This document shows, piece by piece, positions 44,115 to 53,939 of a stretch of DNA of 64,000 nt. The notes beneath the pieces are model-generated. The model saw only the letters and a program-made list of their open reading frames with translations. It was not told where the DNA came from and searched no databases. A program made the position numbers and the translations under genes. Source of the DNA: Sphingomonas sp. UV9 (GTDB lineage Bacteria > Pseudomonadota > Alphaproteobacteria > Sphingomonadales > Sphingomonadaceae); contig NZ_SCIN01000002.1 in assembly GCF_004101245.1 (NCBI RefSeq), positions 1,116,001-1,180,000 of the forward strand. The letters are read 5' to 3'. Each line of letters starts with the position of its first letter. Positions within the stretch are counted from its first letter, which is position 1.

Positions 44115-44591
44115 TTATTTGGGTGTACCGACCGCAGCCGCGGCGGTGGCGACCCGTTCTTCGAGCAGGGATACGCTCTCGCTCCCCACGCCACTCGGAG
44201 CGACTCTTGCGACCGCGCTCAAAGGGGACTGGTGGAGATGGACGATTTTCAGATCGCCGCCCGAGTCGCCCGACAGGACGAGCGTGGTGCGTAGATTGCT
44301 GACATGCCCATCGATGCTGACGCGATTGTGGAAGGTCGCGACCGCGGTGGAGCCCTCGATGCGAATCTCGGGAGACAGTATCTGCGAGCGACGATTGCCC
44401 TTGCCGAAATGGTCTTCGAAGCCGCGTTTATATTCTTCGAGACCATCGATGCGCGTCGGTGCCGAGACCGAAAACACACTCGTATCCTTGGCAAAGGCAT
44501 TGAAGAAGGTTTCGTCGCCCGCATCATAGGCGCGCGCCCATTTCGTCAGGAAGCCCTTTACGTCTTCAGTCGACAAATTGCTGGTAGCCAT
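44115..44591 (-). CDS. SnoaL/NTF2-like protein with C-terminal tail (first gene of operon)
   Basis: 158 residues from ATG 44591, which has GAGGAG seven bases upstream; ATG 44597 is an alternative. Residues ~5-120 are a clear SnoaL-like cone fold (FLTKWARAYDAGDETFFNAF, FEDHFGKGNRRSQ, VHLHQSP). The last ~38 residues (SAVARVAPSGVGSESVSLLE and an Ala-rich end VGTPK) fall outside the fold and look flexible. SnoaL-like proteins are cyclases, isomerases or binding scaffolds. The tail leaves open that it serves as carrier or leader for a modified C-terminus. First to be transcribed, behind the putative SARP repeats. Confidence 0.8.
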   Translation of the reverse strand: MATSNLSTEDVKGFLTKWARAYDAGDETFFNAFAKDTSVFSVSAPTRIDGLEEYKRGFEDHFGKGNRRSQILSPEIRIEGSTAVATFHNRVSIDGHVSNLRTTLVLSGDSGGDLKIVHLHQSPLSAVARVAPSGVGSESVSLLEERVATAAAAVGTPK

Positions 44592-44673
44592 CGCCATTCT
44601 CCTCAAGACGACCGCTGCGGACGAGCGGTATGCGTCGCCGACGAATCGGTCGAGAAGGACGCTAGAGTGGCGA

Positions 44674-44713
44674 GCTCACGCGGGGATCACGCAGGCATCA
44701 CCATCCGGTCACG
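44674..44713 (-). promoter_or_regulatory. Four heptameric direct repeats at 11-bp period: putative SARP binding site
   Basis: Reading the minus strand from 44713: CGTGACC, GGTGATG, CGTGATC, CGTGAGC, each separated by exactly four bases. GTGA therefore recurs at 44712, 44701, 44690 and 44679 with a strict 11-bp period, placing all copies on one DNA face. SARP regulators bind 3-4 direct heptamers of this spacing, with the last about 8 bases before the -10. A weak TAGCGT follows nine bases after the last repeat, 68-73 bases before the first operon ATG. No second such array was found before the other operon genes. Confidence 0.75.
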
Positions 44714-44863
44714 AAAGGGCACCTGACGACCGTGAGTGAGACATCGTGCCGGGGCACGCTGGGCGATCCTCGGCGCTCGCCGACGTGACAGGGCGCGCCA
44801 GCGGGCGAACCGCCGGTCAGCCGACCGTCGCTGCGTCTATCGCTTAATTACAGCTTGGAAAAA

Positions 44864-44939
<76 letters not shown>

Positions 44940-45094
44940 ATTCCGGAGCGGTTTTGAGTGGCGCCCTGGTGTGGCGCCCCGCTGCTGGAGGCGCGCTGTT
45001 AGCAGACTCGTCGGGGGCCGCAACCCCCTTTCGTCGATCCGAGTCCCTTTTCGCGAAATACGGCGTCTTTTTGCCGTTTATCCCGATTTTCGCT

Positions 45095-46201
45095 TCACCA
45101 GCCGACCGTCTTGCGGTTCTGGCGATCGATCGACATCAGGATGCCGAGGCACAGCAGCACCGTCATCTGCGCCGAACTGCCGAAGCTCACCAGCGGCAGC
45201 GGGATGCCGACGACCGGCGCTAGGCCCATCACCATCATCAGGTTGATCGCGACGTAGAAGAAGATCGTCGTCGCGAGGCCCGCCGCGGTCAGCCTGGCGA
45301 AGCGGCTGTTGGCGCGCTGCCCGACCTCGATCCCCCAGCGGATCACCAGCAGGAAGGCGAGGATCAGCAGGCAGCCACCGACCAGCCCCCATTCCTCCGC
45401 CATCGTCGCGAAGACGAAGTCGGTATGGCCTTCGGGGAGGTAGTCGAGATGGCTCTGCGTGCCCTGGAGGAATCCCTTGCCCCAGATCCCGCCCGAGCCG
45501 ATCGCGATCTTCGACTGGCTGATGTGATAGCCGGTGCCGAGCGGGTCGCTCTCGGGATCGAGGAAGATCAGGATGCGGTTGCGCTGATAGTCGTGGAGCG
45601 CGAAGTTGATCGCCAGCGGGATCGCCACCGCGGCCGCGATCGCGCCGCCGACGAACAGCCGCAGGGGCACGCCCGCGAGGAACATGACCGTCGCGCCGCC
45701 CGAGGAGATCATCAGCGCGGTGCCGAGATCGGGCTGTTTCATCACGATCGCCGCGGGGATGGCGATCAGCAGCGCGGCGGGCCAGACGCCGCCGAACCGG
45801 CGTGTCTCACCGGGCGGGAGCATGTCGTAGAATTTCGCGACGGCCAGCACGATCGCGGGCTTCATGAACTCCGACGGCTGGAGGCGGATGAAACCGAAGT
45901 CGAGCCAGCGCTGCGATCCGCCCGAGACCTTGCCGAGGATCTCGACCGCGATCAGCGACAGCACGATCAGCGCATAGGCGGGCAGGGCGACCGCCTTCCA
46001 GGTGCGCTCGGGGATGTAGGACAGCCCCATCGCGCCTGCGAGCAGCACGAAGAAGCGGATACCCTGCGACAGCGCCCATGGCCGGAGCGATCCGCCCGCC
46101 GCCGAATACAGCACGATCTGCCCGAAACAGCCGATCGCGATCACCAGGATGATCACCAGCCAGGGAAGCTTGGCGAGCGGTTCGGGGACGATACGGTTCA
46201 T
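45095..46201 (-). CDS. rodA: Rod-shape-determining peptidoglycan glycosyltransferase RodA
   Basis: 368 residues, the normal length for RodA. Polytopic SEDS protein with about ten hydrophobic segments. Family signatures include LDFGFIRLQPSEFMKPAIVL, DLGTALMISSGG and NLMMVMGLAPVVGIPLPLVSFG. It polymerises lipid II glycan strands with PBP2 during side-wall elongation. Last gene of mreB-mreC-mreD-mrdA-rodA, 19 bases after mrdA. Confidence 0.97.
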   Translation of the reverse strand: MNRIVPEPLAKLPWLVIILVIAIGCFGQIVLYSAAGGSLRPWALSQGIRFFVLLAGAMGLSYIPERTWKAVALPAYALIVLSLIAVEILGKVSGGSQRWLDFGFIRLQPSEFMKPAIVLAVAKFYDMLPPGETRRFGGVWPAALLIAIPAAIVMKQPDLGTALMISSGGATVMFLAGVPLRLFVGGAIAAAVAIPLAINFALHDYQRNRILIFLDPESDPLGTGYHISQSKIAIGSGGIWGKGFLQGTQSHLDYLPEGHTDFVFATMAEEWGLVGGCLLILAFLLVIRWGIEVGQRANSRFARLTAAGLATTIFFYVAINLMMVMGLAPVVGIPLPLVSFGSSAQMTVLLCLGILMSIDRQNRKTVGW

Positions 46202-46220
46202 CGTGGGCGCCTGTTGGGGG

Positions 46221-48293
46221 TCATTGCTGGCGGTCCCGCGTATCGTCCTCGGCGACCGTGCTGCCGGGCGTGGTGAGCGCTTCCTGCGTCGCGTTGGCCA
46301 TGTCGGTGGCGTTGACGACCGCAGGGGCGTCGCTGGGCACGATCGCGTCGGTCTTGGTGGCGATCGCCGCGGGGGGGGCGGACTGCGCCTTGCGGTACGC
46401 CTCCGCGGTCGCCGCCATGCGGGTGCGGATGTCGCCGCCCCAGGTCGGTTCCACCTCGGCGAGCGATTTCAGCGCGCGCTCGCGGTCGAGCATATAGGTC
46501 ATGATGTCGCGGCCGATCATCGGCGTGTCCAGGTTGCGCACGGTGTGGCCGTTATGCTCCAGTACGACCGCCAGCGCATAGCGCGGATTGTCGGCGGGCG
46601 CGAAACCGATGAACAGCGCATGGTCGCGCATCTTGAACGGGAGCTGGCCGTTCTTGAGCACGCCCGAGCGGCGCTCCGCCATCGTGATGCGGCGAACCTG
46701 CGCGGTGCCGGTCTTGCCCGCGATCGCGACGCCGGGGATGAGCAATTTGGCCGCGCCGCCAGTGCCGCCCTGGTTGATTACGCCGAACATCGCATCGCGA
46801 ACGCGCGCGAGATGTTCGGAATCGATCGCGAGGGCAGGGGAGTCGCGGTGGACGTGGCTCGCCAATATGCTCGGCTGCAACGCTCGGCCCGACGCGAGCC
46901 GCGCCGCCATCACCGCGAGCTGCAACGGGTTGGCGAGCACATAGCCCTGGCCGATCGACGCGTTGAGCGAATCCGCGACGGTCCAGTCATGCTTGTATTT
47001 CTTCAGCTTCCACGCCGGATCGGGCACCGTGCCGTAACGCTGCGTCGAGAAGGGCAGGTCGAACTTCTGGCCGAGCCCCAGCACGCGCGCGACCGGCGCG
47101 ATCGCGTTGTAGCCGACCCGGCGCGCCATCTCGTAGAAATAGATGTCGCAGCTCTGCATGATCGCGTTCTTGAGATCGAGCGGGCCATGGCCGCTCTTCT
47201 TGTGGCAATGGAACACGCTGGTCCCGAGCCGCATCGCGCCCGAGCAATTCACGCGGGTCGACGGATCGACGCCGGCGTTCATCAGCGCGAGGCCGTTCAT
47301 CGGCTTGACGGTCGAGCCCGGCGGATACAGCCCCTGCGTCACCTTGTTCATCAGCGGCACGTGATCGTCGTCGCTCAGCATCTGCCACTCGAGATGGCTG
47401 ATTCCGTCCGAAAAGCTGTTCGGATCGTACGCGGGCATCGAAACCATCGCGAGCATCTCGCCGGTGCGACAGTCGATGACGACGACCGACCCGGAGTTGG
47501 TGCCGAGGCGGCGCGCGGCATATTCCTGCAAGCCCACGTCGATCGTCAGCCGCGCGGTCTTGCCGGGCACGTCGGGTTTGGTGGCGAGTTCGGCGACCAG
47601 CTTGCCGCGCGCGGTCACCTCGACGCGCTTGGCCCCGGCGACACCGCGCAGTTCGTCCTCCAGCATCTTTTCCAGCCCGTCCTTGCCGAGCTTGAACCCG
47701 GGCGTCACGAGCAGCGGGTCGCGCGTCTTCTTGTACTGCTCGGCATTGGGCACGCCGACATAGCCGGTCAGATGCGCGACCGCGGCGCCCGCCGGATAGC
47801 TGCGCGCGAACCCGCGGGTGGGTGCGACGCCGGGCAGTTCGGGCAGGCGGACGCTGACCGCGGCGAACCGCTCCCAGTCGAGATTCTCCGCCACCTGGAC
47901 CGGCTGGAACCCTGCGGCGTGCTCCAGGTCGATCGCGATCCGCTCGACTTCCTCGGGCGGCAGCTGGAGGATGCGGCCGAGCAAAGGCAGCACGCGCTCC
48001 TTGTCGCGAAGGCGATCGGGAATGATGTCGACGCGGAAATCGGTGCGGTTGTTGGCGATCGGCACGCCGTGGCGGTCGACGATCCAGCCGCGCCGCGGGG
48101 GCAGCAGCGTCATGTTCACGCGGTTGCTCTCGGACAGCATCGTGTAGCGCTCGTTCTGCGCGACCGACAGCCACGCCATCCGCCCGGCGAGCATGAGCCC
48201 GACCGCGCCTTGCGCGGCACCCAGCATCCAGGCGCGCCGCGAGAAGGTGTACGCCTGCGACATTTCGGTGACGATCCGCGGGGTATTCCTCAC
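46221..48293 (-). CDS. mrdA: Penicillin-binding protein 2 (elongasome transpeptidase)
   Basis: 690 residues from GTG 48293, which overlaps the mreD stop (GTGA); ATG 48263 would shorten it by ten residues. One N-terminal membrane anchor (AWMLGAAQGAVGLMLAGRMA), a dimerisation/pedestal region, then the transpeptidase domain. Active-site serine is in PPGSTVKP, and the KTG box is AGKTGTAQ. The C-terminal ~60 residues are a low-complexity Ala/Thr tail. Works with RodA in lateral wall synthesis. Confidence 0.95.
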   Translation of the reverse strand: MRNTPRIVTEMSQAYTFSRRAWMLGAAQGAVGLMLAGRMAWLSVAQNERYTMLSESNRVNMTLLPPRRGWIVDRHGVPIANNRTDFRVDIIPDRLRDKERVLPLLGRILQLPPEEVERIAIDLEHAAGFQPVQVAENLDWERFAAVSVRLPELPGVAPTRGFARSYPAGAAVAHLTGYVGVPNAEQYKKTRDPLLVTPGFKLGKDGLEKMLEDELRGVAGAKRVEVTARGKLVAELATKPDVPGKTARLTIDVGLQEYAARRLGTNSGSVVVIDCRTGEMLAMVSMPAYDPNSFSDGISHLEWQMLSDDDHVPLMNKVTQGLYPPGSTVKPMNGLALMNAGVDPSTRVNCSGAMRLGTSVFHCHKKSGHGPLDLKNAIMQSCDIYFYEMARRVGYNAIAPVARVLGLGQKFDLPFSTQRYGTVPDPAWKLKKYKHDWTVADSLNASIGQGYVLANPLQLAVMAARLASGRALQPSILASHVHRDSPALAIDSEHLARVRDAMFGVINQGGTGGAAKLLIPGVAIAGKTGTAQVRRITMAERRSGVLKNGQLPFKMRDHALFIGFAPADNPRYALAVVLEHNGHTVRNLDTPMIGRDIMTYMLDRERALKSLAEVEPTWGGDIRTRMAATAEAYRKAQSAPPAAIATKTDAIVPSDAPAVVNATDMANATQEALTTPGSTVAEDDTRDRQQ

Positions 48294-48820
48294 TCGGCGC
48301 CCCGCTTGTTCTGGATGAACGCGACGATCCGCGCGGCGAGCGGGAAGCACAGCATCGTCACGACGATCTGCGCGATCAGCACGGTATCGACATGCGCGCC
48401 GACCGGCACCGCGATGAACCGGCCGCCCAGGATGCACGCCGCGATCAGGCCGCTCGCGATCAGCCAGTCCTGCCAATAATCGCGGAACGCCAGCCGCTGT
48501 TCGAGCATGTCGATCCCGACGAACGCGAGCGACCACATCAGCACCGCGCTGCCGAGCGGCTGGCCGCTGACCAGATCGTCGAAGAAGCCGAGCGGTGCCG
48601 CCGCCCAGGGTCGGAACGCGAACCGCGCCAGCAGCCGCCACGCCAGTAGCATGACGAACCCGAACGGCGGCAGCAGCGGGATCGTCGCGACCACCGGGAC
48701 GATCGTGACCAGCGACCCGGCCATGACGGTCGCCCAGGGGATCGCGCGGGCGCGACTGGCCGGGAGCTTGGTCTCGAACGGCTTGTAGTCGACGCTGTCG
48801 ACGACGCGGGGGCGGCTCAT
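48290..48820 (-). CDS. mreD: Rod-shape-determining protein MreD
   Basis: 176 residues with five to six predicted membrane helices (ATVMAGSLVTIVPVVATIPL, PFGFVMLLAWRLLARF, LIASGLIAACILGGRFI). Poorly conserved in sequence but fixed by its position between mreC and mrdA. It belongs to the elongasome in the inner membrane. Ends overlapping the PBP2 start. Confidence 0.92.
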   Translation of the reverse strand: MSRPRVVDSVDYKPFETKLPASRARAIPWATVMAGSLVTIVPVVATIPLLPPFGFVMLLAWRLLARFAFRPWAAAPLGFFDDLVSGQPLGSAVLMWSLAFVGIDMLEQRLAFRDYWQDWLIASGLIAACILGGRFIAVPVGAHVDTVLIAQIVVTMLCFPLAARIVAFIQNKRGAE

Positions 48821-48830
48821 CGCGGCACGC

Positions 48831-49703
48831 TCACTGCGGGGCGATCGGGCGCGGCGGCGGGACCGGCATGAACACCTTCTCGACCAGCGCGAAATCGAGC
48901 GTGTCGGGATCGGCGAAGGTGCGCGCCATCACCGAATCCGAGCCGGCCTTGGTGACGCGCGCGACCGGCACGCCGGGGCCGTAGATGCCGCCGGTGCCGG
49001 TCGTCACGAAGATGTCGCCCGCGTTGAAGCGGACGTTGGTCGCGTTGACCGAGCGGATGTCGACCATCCCGTCGCCGCGACCCGCCGCGATCGCGGGCAG
49101 GCCGTCGCGGGTACGGCGAACCGGCACGATGCTGTCGCCGTCGCTGAGCAACAGCACGCGCGCCGCGTTCGGCCCGGTCTCGACCACGCGCCCGATAAGG
49201 CCGTCTGGGCCGCGCACCGGCATGCCGGGTTTCACGCCACTCCACCGGCCGGCGTTGAGCAGGGCATAGCGCCGCCCGCTCGACGCGCTCGAACTCACCA
49301 GGCGCGCGGTGACCACCGGCTCCGGCGAACGTTCGCGGATTGCCAGCAACGATCGTAGCCGCCGGTTGTCATAGGCGATCGTACGCGCCCGCATCAGCAG
49401 CGCCCGTGTCCGCTCGCGATCCGCCCTGAGCGCGACGTTCTCCTGCTTCACGAAGAAGTAATTGCCGATCGCGTCGGGAATGCCCGAGATCGACGACCCG
49501 ACCGCAGCGAAGCCCGTCGAGACCGGCGTGGTCACGCCTGCAATGCCCATCCGGAGTGCCGAAAACGCAGGTGGATTGAACGTGGACGCGACGAGCAGCA
49601 CCAGGCCCACCACCGCTCCGGCGACGGCAAGCACATAGCCCAGGAACACACTATATTGCCGACGCCGGGAAAACCCCGTGCGCCGGTCGCGGGCTGGCGC
49701 CAT
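48831..49703 (-). CDS. mreC: Rod-shape-determining protein MreC
   Basis: 290 residues. One membrane segment at ~22-42 (VLAVAGAVVGLVLLVAST), a coiled coil near 75-115, then the periplasmic beta domains (VVTARLVSSSASSGRRYALL, GDIFVTTGTGGIYGPGVPVARV). It forms a periplasmic scaffold for PBP2. Starts 106 bases after mreB and is followed ten bases later by mreD. Confidence 0.95.
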   Translation of the reverse strand: MAPARDRRTGFSRRRQYSVFLGYVLAVAGAVVGLVLLVASTFNPPAFSALRMGIAGVTTPVSTGFAAVGSSISGIPDAIGNYFFVKQENVALRADRERTRALLMRARTIAYDNRRLRSLLAIRERSPEPVVTARLVSSSASSGRRYALLNAGRWSGVKPGMPVRGPDGLIGRVVETGPNAARVLLLSDGDSIVPVRRTRDGLPAIAAGRGDGMVDIRSVNATNVRFNAGDIFVTTGTGGIYGPGVPVARVTKAGSDSVMARTFADPDTLDFALVEKVFMPVPPPRPIAPQ

Positions 49704-49808
49704 GCGCCTGTCCCCCTGTCCTCTGGCGTCGCCGAGGCGTGGGGGGCGGTCCCCACGACTCGAACGGCGCGATTTCGTGTCCGCGTCTCTTACAACAAAA
49801 CCAATCGG

Positions 49809-50852
<1,044 letters not shown>

Positions 50853-51021
50853 TCAATCAGGGTCCCGTAATCCTGGCCGCCGGACAGGCGAACCACCACC
50901 AAAAGCACGTGCACACACACATCATCTCGCGTGACCCGCCGGTGATGTCGAACACCGGGTGCCTGTATTACGTGGCGTTTGCGGGTCGCGGGATGCCGTC
51001 GCTTGGTCTAGACGCAAACCC

Positions 51022-52827
51022 ATGTCAATACGGCGTCTCCCCGAGCATCTCGTCAATCGCATCGCCGCCGGTGAAGTGGTGGAAAGACCCGCCAGCGCGT
51101 TGAAGGAGTTAGTCGAAAACGCGATCGACGCCGGCGCCGGACGCGTCGCGATTCTCCTTGTCGAAGGAGGCACTTTGCGGATCGAGGTGGCCGATGACGG
51201 CTGCGGGATGACCCCTGCCGACATGGCGCTGGCGCTCGAACGCCACGCGACCTCCAAGCTGCCCGACGAGTATATCGAATCGGTCGTGACGCTCGGTTTT
51301 CGCGGCGAGGCGTTGCCCTCGATCGCAAGCGTCGCGCGGCTCACGATCGAGAGCCGGATTCGCGGGAGCGAAGGCTGGGCGCGCACCGTCGACAATGGCC
51401 GCGTCGAGCGCGAAGGCCCCGCGGCCCTCCCGCCCGGCACGCGCGTGGTGGTCGAGGATCTGTTCGCCCGCGTTCCCGCCCGCCGCAAGTTCCTCCGCTC
51501 CCCCCGCGCGGAATACGCCGCCTGCCTAGACGTCGTCCGCCGCCTGGCGATGGCGCGACCGGACATCGGCTTCACGCTGGAGCATGACGGCCGCCGCGCG
51601 CTATCGGCGACGCAGGTCGAGGACCGGCCGGGCAGGGTGGCCACGCTCACCGACCGCGCGCTCGCCGACAATTCGGTGGCGATCGACCTGGAGCGCGAAG
51701 GTCTCGTGCTCGGCGGTGTCGCCAGCCTGCCGACCTATAATCGCGGCATCGCCGACCACCAGTATCTCTTCGTCAACGGACGGCCCGTGAAGGATCGCCT
51801 GCTGATGGGCGCGATCCGCGGCGCCTATGCCGAGATGCTCCCGCGCGACCGCCACGCGGTGGTGGCGCTCTTCCTCGACATCCCCACCGACCAGGTCGAC
51901 GTCAACGTCCACCCCGCCAAGACCGAAGTCCGCTTCCGCGACCCTGCGATGGTAAGAGGCCTCATAGTCTCCGGCCTCCGCCGCGCGCTCGACGCGGCCG
52001 GCCACCGCAGCCAACGCGCCTCCGACTCCGCCCTATCGATGTGGCAACCAGAGCAAATCTCCTCTCCCCTCGGGGGAGAGGAAGGGGCCGGTCCGCAAAG
52101 CGGATGGGAAGGTGAGGGCACGCCCCAAAGACTAGCGTTGGAAGCGCGAAGCTACGGCTCGGTAAACGACGCGCGCCCAACCTTCTTCGCTGCCCCCCCA
52201 CAGGCGCGCGCAGAACCCGCCTGGGCGCCCCCACCGCAAACCTCGGCCTTCCCGATGGGCGTAGCCCGAGGCCAGGTCGCAAAAACCTACATCGTCGCCG
52301 AAGCCGAAGACGGCCTGGTCCTCGTCGACCAGCACGCCGCGCACGAACGCCTGGTCCTCGAACGCATGCGCGCGGCCTTGAACGGCGGTACGGTCGCGAG
52401 CCAGGCGCTCCTGATCCCAGAAGTCGTCGAACTCGACGAATCCGCCTGCGACCGCCTCGAAGCCCGCGCCGAGGAATTGTCGGAATTCGGCCTCGACCTC
52501 GAACGCTTCGGCCCCCACGCGATGCTCGTCCGCGCCACCCCCGCGCTGCTCGGCCAAAGCGACCCCAAAGGCCTCGTCACCGACCTCGCCGACGAACTCG
52601 CCGCCTTCGACGAAGCGCTGTCGCTGAAAGAACGTCTAGACGCAGTCGCCGGCACGATGGCCTGCCACGGCTCCGTCCGCGCCGGCCGCATCCTGTCGGT
52701 CCCCGAGATGAACGCGCTCCTCCGCGAAATGGAAGTCACCCCCCATTCCGGCCAATGCAACCACGGCCGCCCGACCTGGGTAAAGCTCGCACACGGCGAC
52801 ATCGAGAAGCTTTTCGGGCGGAAGTAG
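51022..52827 (+). CDS. mutL: DNA mismatch repair protein MutL
   Basis: 601 residues from ATG 51022. GHKL ATPase motifs: LKELVENAIDAGAG, VADDGCGM and GFRGEALPSIASVA. The C-terminal endonuclease motif DQHAAHERLVLE (DQHA-x2-E-x4-E) is present, as expected in an organism lacking MutH, and HSGQCNHGRPTWVKL closes the domain. Residues ~346-368 in the linker are encoded by a palindromic intergenic-type repeat inserted in frame. ATP-driven coordinator of mismatch repair. Confidence 0.97.
   Translation: MSIRRLPEHLVNRIAAGEVVERPASALKELVENAIDAGAGRVAILLVEGGTLRIEVADDGCGMTPADMALALERHATSKLPDEYIESVVTLGFRGEALPSIASVARLTIESRIRGSEGWARTVDNGRVEREGPAALPPGTRVVVEDLFARVPARRKFLRSPRAEYAACLDVVRRLAMARPDIGFTLEHDGRRALSATQVEDRPGRVATLTDRALADNSVAIDLEREGLVLGGVASLPTYNRGIADHQYLFVNGRPVKDRLLMGAIRGAYAEMLPRDRHAVVALFLDIPTDQVDVNVHPAKTEVRFRDPAMVRGLIVSGLRRALDAAGHRSQRASDSALSMWQPEQISSPLGGEEGAGPQSGWEGEGTPQRLALEARSYGSVNDARPTFFAAPPQARAEPAWAPPPQTSAFPMGVARGQVAKTYIVAEAEDGLVLVDQHAAHERLVLERMRAALNGGTVASQALLIPEVVELDESACDRLEARAEELSEFGLDLERFGPHAMLVRATPALLGQSDPKGLVTDLADELAAFDEALSLKERLDAVAGTMACHGSVRAGRILSVPEMNALLREMEVTPHSGQCNHGRPTWVKLAHGDIEKLFGRK
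52059..52118. repeat. Palindromic repeat inserted in frame in the MutL linker
   Basis: Stem CCTCTCCCC/GGGGAGAGG with a 3-base loop, then a second small hairpin TCCGC-AAA-GCGGA, then GGGAAGGTGAGGG. This layout is that of the dispersed palindromic elements common between genes of Sphingomonas-like genomes. Here it lies inside mutL, 60 bases with no stop, encoding the Gly/Glu-rich SSPLGGEEGAGPQSGWEGEG. Confidence 0.7.
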
Positions 52828-52956
52828 CCGATGAAAATAGCGCCTATGGTTTGCGCCGAGCGCGAACGAGCGACGGCTTACGCCCAGTTGCGGGCGGACG
52901 CTGCGGTGCTAACATCCAGGAATGGACGATGTCGCTTCCTCGCGTTTCGCCAGCCT

Positions 52957-53676
52957 TCATTTCAGCGTCGGCGGGGCGAAATCGAGTATTGTGCGCGTGT
53001 ATGTTTCGACCACTTCGCTGAATGGCGTTCCCGTCGGCGTTACGAGTAGCGCGCGGTTCTCTATGACGTGTTCAGGGATCTCCAGCGTCGGAGTCGCGCC
53101 CACGATCGGCGTGCCGTGATCCCAGCCGATCGGCAGGGGCGACCACAATAGCCGCGCCGACAGCGTCTGGCGGCGAAAGTGCAGCGGCTGCACGACGCGT
53201 CCGAAGGCGATGTCGCTATGGTCGAGCGCGGCGTTCATTGCCGGGGTCAGCCGCGACGGCACGTACCAATTGTCGGCTTCCGACAGGATATGGCTGCCGC
53301 ATCGCAGGCGGACCCGCCGATACCGGATCGGCTCCCGGTCGCTCACGCGCAATTGTCGTCGCTGATCGGCGGTCGGGGCCTTGGTGACCGAAGAGTCGCG
53401 ATCGGCGACGATCTTGCTCCCCTGCGCATCGATCCGGTGGGCCGCGCACCAGTCGTCGAGCGCCAGCGTGGCGCTGTCGCGGGTGAGCAAGTCGATCTCG
53501 AGGGCTTGGAGCGCTGCAAGGCTTTCGACCCGTCCGAGGGCGTCGCCCGGCCATGCGTGGCGCAGCGCGGGGATGGCTGAGGGCGGGGTAGCGGAGGGCG
53601 GGGTAGCGGAGGGCGGGGTCGCGGTGGAAGGCGCCGCGGACAGCAAGGCGGCGAGGATGCCGAAGCGGACGATCAT
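52957..53676 (-). CDS. Exported chorismate-lyase/UTRA-like protein
   Basis: 239 residues from ATG 53676; the longer frame to 53826 is rejected as arginine-rich non-coding DNA. Signal peptide MIVRFGILAALLSAAPS. A 15-base tandem repeat encodes a PPSAT-type linker at ~20-35. The rest has the feel of the chorismate-lyase/UTRA fold: SEADNWYVPSRLTPAMNAAL, FGRVVQPLHFRRQTLSARLL and RALLVTPTGTPFSEVVETYT. Export makes a ubiquinone-biosynthesis role unlikely. Function unknown. Confidence 0.7.
   Translation of the reverse strand: MIVRFGILAALLSAAPSTATPPSATPPSATPPSAIPALRHAWPGDALGRVESLAALQALEIDLLTRDSATLALDDWCAAHRIDAQGSKIVADRDSSVTKAPTADQRRQLRVSDREPIRYRRVRLRCGSHILSEADNWYVPSRLTPAMNAALDHSDIAFGRVVQPLHFRRQTLSARLLWSPLPIGWDHGTPIVGATPTLEIPEHVIENRALLVTPTGTPFSEVVETYTRTILDFAPPTLK
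53581..53625. repeat. Three 15-base tandem repeats within a coding region
   Basis: Unit GGGCGGGGTAGCGGA, two exact copies and one with three changes. Being a multiple of three it keeps the frame and encodes repeated Pro-Pro-Ser-Ala-Thr after the signal peptide of the exported protein. Copy number could vary between strains. Confidence 0.8.
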
Positions 53677-53939
53677 GCATACTCCGATGTCTGTTAGGAG
53701 TCCCGATCGGACCGCCCGTCGGGACCGGACGCGCGTACGGCCCCGAACGTTGGTAGCGCTTGGTAGCTGCCCCCGCCAGACGGTGCCGGAAACGCGTGCG
53801 CTCTTACGAGCCCTTTGGCCGATCATCTGTTTTCGACTGCTGTGGGCACCATGATCCTTGCCCCATGATGCTGGCGTTTGTGCGCGAAGATTACGGTGCC
53901 GGGGTAGCGCCTTCGCGACGCGCAGGGCATGGCCTCCCT

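Noticed and set aside
46149..48479. Plus-strand ORF of 776 codons across rodA and mrdA
   Set aside because: Antisense shadow crossing two certain genes.
52828..52956. Small ORF frames just after mutL (for example 52831-53049)
   Set aside because: Cys/Arg-rich translations with no ribosome-binding site, overlapping a real minus-strand gene; the DNA resembles a degenerate intergenic repeat.
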